64,000 nt of DNA, taken from positions 186,001 through 250,000 of the forward strand of contig JADJRF010000005.1 in assembly GCA_016712355.1 (NCBI GenBank). The letters are read 5' to 3'. Position 1 is the stretch's first letter; every line of letters begins with the position of its first letter. Of the stretch, positions 28,001-34,796 are shown piece by piece. This stretch comes from Vampirovibrionales bacterium. GTDB taxonomy: Bacteria; Cyanobacteriota; Vampirovibrionia; Vampirovibrionales; Vampirovibrionaceae. Under the pieces are notes generated by a model. It searched no databases. It worked only from the letters and a program-made list of their open reading frames with translations, and was not told where the DNA came from. The position numbers and the translations under genes were made by a program.

Positions 28001-29652
28001 CCTGACGCGCCGCCAAGGCCGCCTTCACCAGCAACGGCTTTGGCGATGGCGCCCGCGTCTGCCGTCGTGCTAAGGGCATTGGCGAGGGCCGTGGCAGAAC
28101 CGCCCAGACCGCCAGCGCCGCCGTTGGCGCTCACCGAGCCGCCGCCCACGGGATTCGCTGCGCCGCTGAAAACAATCAAACCGCCTTGACCGCCCGCGCC
28201 GCCGTCGCCGCCCAGGGCTTCGGCGCTGGCCAGTTGCAGGCCGGAGCCGCTGGCCATATCTGTAGCGGAAGCGCTAGCCCCGGCGCCGCCCGCGCCGCCG
28301 ATGGCCTCAATGGCGCCTGAGTTACGAATGGTCTCGCCTGCCGCGACGGTGACCACGCCGCCCTGACCGCCAGCGGCGCCGTCACGGGCCGAGACATTGG
28401 CAAGCGTGCCTTGAGCATCGCCCAATGCAGTGGGCATCACCACGTTATCGGCATCTGCCAGCGTAACGGGAACGAGCGCATCGCCGCCCGCGCCGCCATT
28501 GGCTTCCACGCGACCCGAAGACAGAATATCGCCCAACGCGTTCAGCGTAATCAGACCGCCGTCGCCGCCGACGCCGGGAACTTCAAAGCTCACGACGGGA
28601 CTATCGAAGCCGTCCGCGCCATTGGCGCGCATCACGCCGTCATGATGAATGTCATTGACAGCCGAAACCAGAATCGCGCCGCCTTTGCCTCCCGCAACCG
28701 AAGCGCTGTCGCCCGCGCCGCCGTTAGCAATGATTTGCCCGGTAACGCTGACGCGCACATCGCCATCATGGGCGAGGGCGCCATTCATCAGGGCGTCGCG
28801 GCGCGCGATGAGGGCATTGGCTTCACTCTGGCTGAAGACGTCTTCGGCCAACGGCAGGCCGGCTTGCGTGGTCGAGAAAGCGCGCACGCTATCGAGCGTA
28901 CATTCAAAACAGTTATCGGCGTTGCCTTGCGCCACCAGGCGAATCACGCCGCCTTCAGCAGAGGCGCTCAGGCCGTTGGCCTTTACAAGACCGTCGACGT
29001 TGACCATCGCGCCTTCGACGTCAATCAGGCCGCTTTCCAGCGCGCCCATGACCTTACCCGAGGCGTCCAGCACCGCCGAGCGCTGAATATCCACCAAGTC
29101 GCCCGCGCGCACCGTGATACGGCCGCCCACGCCATCAAGCCCCTTCGCCTCCGTAATAGAATTGGGCGCAAAGACGGCAGAGCCGGTGTTAATGCTAATA
29201 GAGCCGCCGTTGCGGCCATTGGCGTAAATGGCGCCATTCTGATACAGCATGGCGGAATCAATAAAAACGCGTCCGCCATTGCCCGCATAACCGCCCTTGC
29301 CCATCAGGGCGCTGACGTCGATGGTCCCATCGATGCGCACCACGCTGCCGGGCGCAGAAAAGAGCATGGTCCCGCCGTTACCGGACAGTCCGCCATTGGC
29401 ATTGACTTCGAGGCCGCGCACCGTCGTGTCGGCTTTCACCCACAGGCCGCCGGATCCCGTGTTGACGAAGGTCGTTTTGCTATCCGCCGTGTTGTAATAC
29501 GTGCCGCCTTGCACGATTTGCCCGTTATTCCAGGAGTTGGTGTCGCCAGGGGCCGCAAACGCCTGCAAACTGGCGTTTGAGACGAAGAACGACGCAGCCA
29601 GAAGGCCGGTGGTCACGGAGTATTTGAGGACGGGACGGAAGGGACGGCGCAT
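25006..29652 (-). CDS. Giant secreted Gly/Ala-repeat beta-solenoid protein (adhesin-like)
   Basis: The protein has about 1548 residues. A signal peptide (1 to about 34, ending QAFAA) is followed by a beta-helix-like region with strands such as GGLSGNGGTMLF and many GGAGG turns up to about residue 580. About 340 residues of imperfect repeats rich in ANA/ATANA follow (about 585-925). Each repeat is about 53-60 residues with a G-D/Q-F/Y-G motif and often a Trp. A second solenoid region (about 930-1320), a Pro-rich linker (about 1400-1440) and a helical C-terminal domain of about 100 residues complete it. Cysteines are few and mostly paired. It resembles filamentous hemagglutinin-type surface proteins in style, but no TpsB transporter or autotransporter barrel is seen. 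Start: ATG 29652 with AAAGGAA nine bases upstream. Confidence 0.85.
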   Translation of the reverse strand: MRRPFRPVLKYSVTTGLLAASFFVSNASLQAFAAPGDTNSWNNGQIVQGGTYYNTADSKTTFVNTGSGGLWVKADTTVRGLEVNANGGLSGNGGTMLFSAPGSVVRIDGTIDVSALMGKGGYAGNGGRVFIDSAMLYQNGAIYANGRNGGSISINTGSAVFAPNSITEAKGLDGVGGRITVRAGDLVDIQRSAVLDASGKVMGALESGLIDVEGAMVNVDGLVKANGLSASAEGGVIRLVAQGNADNCFECTLDSVRAFSTTQAGLPLAEDVFSQSEANALIARRDALMNGALAHDGDVRVSVTGQIIANGGAGDSASVAGGKGGAILVSAVNDIHHDGVMRANGADGFDSPVVSFEVPGVGGDGGLITLNALGDILSSGRVEANGGAGGDALVPVTLADADNVVMPTALGDAQGTLANVSARDGAAGGQGGVVTVAAGETIRNSGAIEAIGGAGGAGASASATDMASGSGLQLASAEALGGDGGAGGQGGLIVFSGAANPVGGGSVSANGGAGGLGGSATALANALSTTADAGAIAKAVAGEGGLGGASGAVVAPNPASFEASQIYSAHDGVAGHAGDATANAYAQGVNQAVATSFAATGDFAHATANAGAEALRSASANAVTQAGDFSETLTTANAKTTADASGCQGAVAKADTTLGDVSIGRVTANAFSEKTDAVAQATGAAGLFSTINATANADGEDWVHAKTFVNVCNGGTATATSNAKQHGNVAIDPLAEANAIAGQFGTAIAIANADGNWLSQAFANASTTLAGHSSATANAKSLIDRADATANAVSGDFGTADAISRAESINRDKSANALSSAKTGLAGVSNAQADAIVTRGWSKVANATANALSGDYGVSNARAKADSATQWGDAAKSYATANAETGAKGSASAHADAITTGRLAKALSKAVYAAEGSATAASRANSLENSTADALAQSVHRLETGAGLKLANAALDQTPVGALAPVAPIAPTAPSATPVNQAILQTQGDELILHDGVAILLSADPHANPALTDRLANAVVRDIHHLAGGATSVASDAGHLVVTDISGSALSLDNAGHSALRTLTVASKGALATAAPLSVVDAVSLASNAALTVDHAIVTTGANPGAVLLAAGGDLIVNAPVATNPAAFHGGAILAKAGANLVNNASIAVDAQDSAGRIELIADGNLINNGLISATGNDQGGEILAAAGQYAINAANARIQANAVYGSAGYARLHADNVAVNFGAIEARGGHRGGRVLLTAGDSDQSNNARGANVPGLGSAPLFGFSDTALTPGVTTLLTSIDPTMAESAINIGSMNVQGCGDSCDGRIYIAGNNQFGVADGSFLNGVEVDVAGILADPNPPQALQTTMRHIQDNGGHAYLVTGQQILDSRGRTRTAVETVACDAGPNNDEPDVNPNDPSHQGSEFPDDFTLPRPPIATPRARAYDYDLLGLFQEERPLPPPPEYRMILRLNRVEMFMSSQYLPVTEEILAMALGEYHRHRHAGDTTEEAYRHVKLYLTEAGVDVDVARAIAQGVADGKVRASAPVLHVLQAMAETPKNAPQPMNDLQQ

Positions 29653-29920
29653 AGGTCGGTTCCTTTCGGTATTGGCGGTAAAACTGGAAGGATTCAAAAC
29701 GGGCCTAGAACCCAGCATGGATCTGATGCAAATGATATATACTTTTCATGAGAACAAAAACGCCGCGCGCTTAAAAATTGTTTAATTGATAAAAATAATG
29801 TCGCAACTGTAACAAATCGCGCAGACACCCACGGCGTCGGTCAACAAAACGCCAAGCCCTCAGTCTATCACGGAGCCATTGCCGCTGGCGCGGGCAAAAC
29901 GGCGCGATCTTCTTAAAAAG

Positions 29921-30709
29921 TTACGGCTGCGAATACGTATGCACGCTTTGGCGCGCAGAAGGCAGATAATTCACCCCAAACCAGCACAGCAGCAGAGCAA
30001 GAAAGGCCCCCGCCAAAAAGCGGCGCGCCAGAGTCAGATTCCCGGCGTATCGCGCACGCAGGTGCAGATGCGTCAGATAAGCGGCCCACGTTAAAAACGC
30101 CCAGGTCTCTTTGGGATCCCACGTCCAGTAATGCCCCCATGCTTCTTTGGCCCAAAACGCCCCGAATAACAGGCCAAGCGTTAACAGCGCAAACCCAACG
30201 CCAATCGCCTCGTCAGAGCGTCTCAGCGCGTCGTCGTTTCGGGCAAAACGAGGCAGACAAACCACGCTGCCCAGAGTCAGGAAGGCGTACGCCAGCAAAT
30301 AGACCGTCACATGCGGAATAAACCAGACGCTTTGCAGCGCAGGCATCAGGGTTTTATCCAGCGTTTCGGGGTGAAGGGCTGTGATGACAAGAAACAGCAG
30401 CGACAGCGCCACCGCATAAAGCATTGGCCAGCGTAAACGCCATTGACGACTCAGAAAAATCGCAATGAGCGGCAGCATCAGGGCGTACATCAGGCGCGTT
30501 TCACCCAGCGTCCGCAAGGGAGGACGATCCATCGACGTCCACAGGGCGATGATCCATACGCCGAGCAAGGCAACGCCTGCGCCATTCAGCGCAAGCCCCC
30601 ATCGCGCGCGCTGAGGCCGCTCGCTATGGAATAACCACAGACCCGCGCCCCAGATTGCCGCTAACAGCGCCGTCAGCGCGGGCAGCGTCCGCCAGAGATC
30701 ATGCGGCAT
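29921..30709 (-). CDS. ccsA: Cytochrome c biogenesis protein CcsA/ResC
   Basis: This 262-residue polytopic membrane protein is the heme-handling half of system II cytochrome c synthetase. The tryptophan-rich heme-binding motif is clear (WGHYWTWDPKETW near residue 195), with histidines such as those in FIPHVTVYLL and LTHLHLR likely flanking heme. It overlaps resB by 11 bases and closes the nrfHA-resB-ccsA operon. Such an adjacent synthetase may be dedicated to attaching heme to the CxxCK site of NrfA, as NrfI does in Wolinella. Confidence 0.93.
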   Translation of the reverse strand: MPHDLWRTLPALTALLAAIWGAGLWLFHSERPQRARWGLALNGAGVALLGVWIIALWTSMDRPPLRTLGETRLMYALMLPLIAIFLSRQWRLRWPMLYAVALSLLFLVITALHPETLDKTLMPALQSVWFIPHVTVYLLAYAFLTLGSVVCLPRFARNDDALRRSDEAIGVGFALLTLGLLFGAFWAKEAWGHYWTWDPKETWAFLTWAAYLTHLHLRARYAGNLTLARRFLAGAFLALLLCWFGVNYLPSARQSVHTYSQP

Positions 30710-32003
30710 CGTCAGACCCTCGCATTAAAGCCAGCGCGGCCCCGGCCAGCATAAGAACCAGCCCGGCGTAAACCACCGGCAGCCACGGATCGCGAATGGC
30801 TTCCAGCACGCTGATGGATTGCCCCATGCCCAGCGGCTGCTCGTAGCTCTTTTGATACAGCCGCCAGCCGTTAATCGACAGCGGATGATTCACCTCGACG
30901 CGGGCAGCGCGCGGCGCAGCGGCCGGCGACTCGCGCACAATCAGGCGAGAGGCGTAACGCTTGGGACGCGCCTCCGCCATGGCGAGCCCCACGCCGTCAA
31001 GGGTCAGCACCTGCGGCAGGCTCGTCGCCCCACCTCGGGTAATCCAGCCCGAACGAATGCCAGGCGCTGCGTTTGGCTTCTGAGGCTCGCGGGACGTCGC
31101 CTCCATGGTTTTGACCAGCGTCGCATACGCCGCCGGAGCGTCTGAGGGGCGATCGCTGGCAATAAACGTCAATTGGCCTGATCGCACATCGCGCGCCCAG
31201 CGGCCATGGGCGCGAACCGGGCCCAGCATCGCCTGATACCGCGCGCCCTGATACGCGATCGAGAACGTCGCTCCAGGCGCAATCGCTTCGCCCGCGCGCG
31301 ATTGCCCCGCCAGCGGCTCGCCGCTTGCTGCGGATAGCCATAGGGCCGTGGGCGGGTACTCGTCGAGTTCAAACGCCTGAAGATACGCCTCAAACGGCAG
31401 CGGAAAAACGCGCCCGGCGCTATCAGCGCCCACATGCGAGGCCTGCCCCTCGGGCAACGCCATATCCAGACGCCGAAGGTCTCCCGCCCCGAACAGCGCA
31501 GCAGCAATCGTCACCCACACGCCCAGATGGCTCAGTGAAGTTGCCATCCAACGGCGGCTTCGCCACGAGAAGTTCTTAAGAATCGTCCAGCCCAGGCACG
31601 CCAGCAGCAGCAGCGTCATCAGCGCAAAGGGCCACGACTGGAACATTTGATGCCATCCCCAGCCTTTCAGTAACGCCGGAAGCGCCACATCCGGCGTCTG
31701 GGGAACAACGCCGCCGACAACAGCCATGGCCATCAACGCGCCGAAGACGCACAGGGCAAAGGGCACGCTCGTCACCCATTCGCCCAGAGCCGTCTTGCGT
31801 ACGACGCGATAGCTCAGCGTCAGCGCCAACACGAATGCCCCCAGCGTCACGGCGTTCCACGGCCAGTTCAAAGGCGGCGCAGAACCCTTCATCGTCTGCA
31901 GCAGGGTTCCCGCCGACCAGACGCCTGCGGCAAGCGCTGCCGCCTGCGCATAGCCATACGGCGGCAGCCAGAAATTATCGCGTCGAGGCGAAGGCGCCGT
32001 CAT
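30699..32003 (-). CDS. resB: Cytochrome c biogenesis protein ResB/Ccs1
   Basis: This 434-residue protein has three N-terminal membrane helices, a large periplasmic domain (about 160-395) and a C-terminal membrane helix near the end, the normal ResB layout. The family ending is recognisable (VNHPLSINGWRLYQKSYEQP, then IRDPWLPVVYAGLVLMLAG). It works with CcsA to deliver reduced heme to apocytochromes outside the inner membrane. Its ATG shares one base with the nrfA stop (TGATG), so translation is coupled. Confidence 0.93.
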   Translation of the reverse strand: MTAPSPRRDNFWLPPYGYAQAAALAAGVWSAGTLLQTMKGSAPPLNWPWNAVTLGAFVLALTLSYRVVRKTALGEWVTSVPFALCVFGALMAMAVVGGVVPQTPDVALPALLKGWGWHQMFQSWPFALMTLLLLACLGWTILKNFSWRSRRWMATSLSHLGVWVTIAAALFGAGDLRRLDMALPEGQASHVGADSAGRVFPLPFEAYLQAFELDEYPPTALWLSAASGEPLAGQSRAGEAIAPGATFSIAYQGARYQAMLGPVRAHGRWARDVRSGQLTFIASDRPSDAPAAYATLVKTMEATSREPQKPNAAPGIRSGWITRGGATSLPQVLTLDGVGLAMAEARPKRYASRLIVRESPAAAPRAARVEVNHPLSINGWRLYQKSYEQPLGMGQSISVLEAIRDPWLPVVYAGLVLMLAGAALALMRGSDDAA

Positions 32004-33583
32004 CAGGGATGCCGCTTCGCGTTAGGGGCGAGGGCAGGGGAAGTAGAAGGGGCGGTGGAAGGGGCATACGAGGCCGCCTTGCCATCAGCCGACTGCGGCG
32101 GCGATGCGTAACCCGCCTGACGCGCGGCGGCGTCATGATCCCACTGCGGGGCGACGGTTTTCAGGAAGGCTGCCTTCTCGGCGTGCAGTTGCTTCATATC
32201 CAGCCCGATATAGGCCTGCGCCTTCTCCAGCGTGGACAGATCCGGCATCGCTACCGGCTGCGGGCGGCCATGGGCGACCAACACGCTACGAATCTCGCGG
32301 CGAGCGCCTTCGGCCTTGGCAATCGAATTGCCCAGCACGCGCGCGGCTTCCAGCGGGGAGTGGAAACCCACGGCATTGGCCGCAGCGACCCAATCCCAGC
32401 GCCATTGCGCCTGACGAATGAGCAACAGGGACGGCTTCATTTCGGCTTCGGTCGCCCCGGCGTCCCAGGCGGCTTTGGCTTCGATATGCGCGCGCGTCAG
32501 GCTTTCTTCAGCCAGTTTACGCAGTTCGGTGATTTTATCCTGACGGTCGTAGACGTTTTTCATCAGCGTGGCCTCGCTTTCGCGGTGGCACACGCCGCAG
32601 GAGTTAGCGATATTGCGCAGGGGGCTGGCAATCTGGTGGTCGGTGAATTTCACGCCGCCCTCGCTGCGATACGGCATGTGGCAATCGGCGCACGAGACGC
32701 CGCGCTGCGCGTGGATGCCCGTCATATACAGCTCAAAATCGGGGTGTTGCGCCTTGAGCATCGGCGCGCGGCTAAGTTTATGCACCCAGTCGACATGCTT
32801 GACATCAATCTGATCGTAATAGCGCTCCATATCCTCGGCGGAAAACCCTTTATCCCACGGGAACGTCAGATATTTGCCCTTGCCCTTGAAGTAATACTCC
32901 ACGTGGCATTGGGCGCAAACCAGCGAGCGCATCTCCTGATGCGTGGCTTGCCGGATATCGCCGCCTCGGCGCTGCCAGGCTTCAATCAGGGCAGGGCGCG
33001 TGATTCGCAGATTCATGGTTTTCGGGTCGTGGCAGTCCTGGCAGCCGATGGGATTGACCACCTGCGAGCCCAGATCTTTCCACGTGCTGTGATAAAACTT
33101 TTCCGGGCCCATTTCTTTCATCAGGCGGGGGACATCCGTGCTTTTGCACGTCCAGCAGGTGCCCGGCTGCGGCTGATTGGTGCGCAGCGTGTTGCGAATA
33201 TCCTGAATAGCCCAGTAATGGCCGCGCGCCTGCTTGTAATCCTTGGAGAAGGCGTAGCCGGCCCATAAGACCGCCAGTTGCGGCGTGTGCTTCAGGATGT
33301 CGACTTCTTTAGAACCCGCATGTTTACTGGCGAAATCGGTTTCTTTGGTTTTGACGTAAGTTTCAAATTCGCGCGGATAATACTGCCCCCAGACCTCGTT
33401 GCGCGGCTCCCAATCGGGCAGCGGACGGGTCTGCTGCACCAGAATACTCTCCTGGCGCCGCTCCATAATCGAGGCGCCGAACAGACCGACGAGAAACGTC
33501 AGCGCAATGGTGGCGCCAAACAGCGCCCACCCCACCCACGGACGTTCGGCGACCAGTTGACTGAGCTTGCTAAGGCGCATCAT
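32003..33583 (-). CDS. nrfA: Pentaheme cytochrome c nitrite reductase
   Basis: This periplasmic enzyme reduces nitrite to ammonium with six electrons. Its 526 residues include an N-terminal signal anchor (WALFGATIALTFLVGLFGASI). Five heme sites follow in the NrfA order: the active-site CWTCK (lysine-ligated heme), then CQDCH, CAQCH, CADCH and CGVCH. Catalytic surroundings such as CHVEYYF and TGIHAQRGVSCADCHMPY match the family. A Pro/Ala/Ser-rich tail of about 30 residues is extra. It overlaps nrfH by 14 bases and resB by one. Confidence 0.98.
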   Translation of the reverse strand: MMRLSKLSQLVAERPWVGWALFGATIALTFLVGLFGASIMERRQESILVQQTRPLPDWEPRNEVWGQYYPREFETYVKTKETDFASKHAGSKEVDILKHTPQLAVLWAGYAFSKDYKQARGHYWAIQDIRNTLRTNQPQPGTCWTCKSTDVPRLMKEMGPEKFYHSTWKDLGSQVVNPIGCQDCHDPKTMNLRITRPALIEAWQRRGGDIRQATHQEMRSLVCAQCHVEYYFKGKGKYLTFPWDKGFSAEDMERYYDQIDVKHVDWVHKLSRAPMLKAQHPDFELYMTGIHAQRGVSCADCHMPYRSEGGVKFTDHQIASPLRNIANSCGVCHRESEATLMKNVYDRQDKITELRKLAEESLTRAHIEAKAAWDAGATEAEMKPSLLLIRQAQWRWDWVAAANAVGFHSPLEAARVLGNSIAKAEGARREIRSVLVAHGRPQPVAMPDLSTLEKAQAYIGLDMKQLHAEKAAFLKTVAPQWDHDAAARQAGYASPPQSADGKAASYAPSTAPSTSPALAPNAKRHP

Positions 33584-34277
33584 GGGCAGTCTCTCCTTGC
33601 AAATTTTTCTCTCGATACGATAAAGAGGGCGCCGCGGCGTTCATATCGGCCTGATCCCGCTGACGACGCAGGAACGCGTCGACCCATGCGGGAACCGGCC
33701 GACTCAGACCCGGCGTTTTGACGTTAGGCGTCGCCGACAGGCTGCTGGCGCGTCCGTGCGGCGTCTCGCGATGACAACTCCAGCAGAGGCGCTCGGTATC
33801 GTGCATCCGCAACGAGCGATCGCCTGCGGCCTTGGTTTTATCCAGCCCCGAAAATAACGGCGCATGGCAGCGGATGCAATTCTCCTGAACCACGCGGGCC
33901 CCGTCTTCATGCATGCGAATCACCTGGGGCTCGAGCCGGAAGGTATACATGAAGGCATGACGGCTGCCGTCCTTGCCCTTGAAAAAATACTTCTTGATGA
34001 GGCTATCGTGCGGCACATGGCAATCGTTGCAGACCGCCACGCGCCCATGACTGCCGCGCTGCCAGGTCGCGTACTGCGGATTCATAATATGGCAGTTAAT
34101 GCACACCGCCGGATCGTCGGACAGATACGACGTAAAATTCGCCAGATGCGCCGCCAGCGCCAGTAGACCCAGCAGCACGCCGATCGTCGCTAGAACCGGC
34201 AGACGCCACGCAGGCGGCGGCAGGAAATAATCCAGCCACGTTTGCAGCCGTTGAGACAAACGGGAGAAAGACAGCAC
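33570..34277 (-). CDS. nrfH: NrfH membrane tetraheme quinol dehydrogenase
   Basis: NapC/NirT-family cytochrome that passes electrons from the quinol pool to NrfA. One N-terminal membrane helix (LPVLATIGVLLGLLALAAHL) is followed by SYLSDDPAVCINCHIMNP. Four heme sites are present: CINCH, CNDCH, CIRCH and CWSCH. The C-terminus is about 50 residues longer than usual. The start is uncertain. GTG at 34277 (GAAGG ten bases upstream) gives a normal short cytoplasmic N-terminus; the ATG at 34382, 30 bases after the predicted transcription start, would add 35 residues and lacks a Shine-Dalgarno sequence. Confidence 0.95.
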   Translation of the reverse strand: MLSFSRLSQRLQTWLDYFLPPPAWRLPVLATIGVLLGLLALAAHLANFTSYLSDDPAVCINCHIMNPQYATWQRGSHGRVAVCNDCHVPHDSLIKKYFFKGKDGSRHAFMYTFRLEPQVIRMHEDGARVVQENCIRCHAPLFSGLDKTKAAGDRSLRMHDTERLCWSCHRETPHGRASSLSATPNVKTPGLSRPVPAWVDAFLRRQRDQADMNAAAPSLSYREKNLQGETAHDAP

Positions 34278-34418
34278 AGCCCGCAGACCTTCAAAAAACG
34301 CAGCCGAGAAACTCAAGCCATCAGAAGCGATTGTGACGACCGCTATTTCACGGCGGTTTTTCAGCCAAAACGGCCGTCCCATGGCATTGTTAACATACTG
34401 GTATCAAGCGTCTGGACC

Positions 34419-34461
34419 AGCATACCAGACAACGCGCGCCAAGGGAATTGACTTAGGTCAA
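34419..34461 (-). promoter_or_regulatory. Class II CRP/FNR-family promoter of nrfHA-resB-ccsA
   Basis: A perfect palindrome TTGAC-CTAA-GTCAA (34448-34461, minus strand) matches the CRP/FNR/DNR site pattern TTGAN-N4-NTCAA. A -10 box TATGCT lies at 34419-34424, placing the start at about 34412/34413. The palindrome centre is then 41.5-42 bp upstream, the geometry used by FNR-type activators at class II promoters. This implies anaerobic or nitrogen-oxide control. The regulator gene is not in the window. Confidence 0.75.
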
Positions 34462-34478
34462 GCGACGGGCCAAAAAGC

Positions 34479-34661
34479 TCAGGACAGGCCGACTTTGCGC
34501 TGATCGTCGGAGGGGAGCAGTTCGTTCACCTTGTGAAACACTTTTTCGAGGAATGCGCAGACCTCGTCCGGCGACAGCTGGCAATTATCGCCGCGAACAT
34601 AGTTGGCGACGATAGATTTGGCCACATCCAGCCGGGTTTCTTTAGAAATACGATCGCTCAT
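34479..34661 (-). CDS. Small conserved-looking protein (60 aa)
   Basis: I do not recognise this protein. It is acidic and helical (ETRLDVAKSIVANYVRGD...SPDEVCAFLEKVFHKVNELL), without signal peptide. The sequence looks like a folded small regulator or partner rather than noise. AAAGG lies about 11 bases before the ATG. It sits between tRNA-Ser and the nrf promoter, and its 3' end abuts the FNR-type box. Confidence 0.7.
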   Translation of the reverse strand: MSDRISKETRLDVAKSIVANYVRGDNCQLSPDEVCAFLEKVFHKVNELLPSDDQRKVGLS

Positions 34662-34696
34662 GACACAGGCTGCCTTTCGGTTGACTCCAAAAACTA

Positions 34697-34778
34697 CGGA
34701 AGGGACAGGATTCGAACCTGCAACCCCTCACGGGGCGACCGCTTTCAAGGCGGCTTCCTCACCATCCGGACCCCTTCC
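34697..34778 (-). tRNA. tRNA-Ser, anticodon TGA
   Basis: A class II tRNA on the minus strand: acceptor GGAAGGG/CCCTTCC, anticodon stem CCGC/GCGG with loop CTTGAAA (anticodon TGA), a long variable arm (CCCC GTGA GGGG) and T-arm GCAGGTTCGAATCCTGT. CCA is not encoded. Confidence 0.93.
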
Positions 34779-34796
34779 AGAGGGACCTCTGTTGTA

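Noticed and set aside
28411..29580. Open frame of 389 codons on the plus strand
   Set aside because: Also antisense to the giant protein, with the same shadow composition.
31835..33268. Open frame of 477 codons on the plus strand
   Set aside because: Antisense to nrfA and resB, whose heme and membrane motifs are unmistakable.
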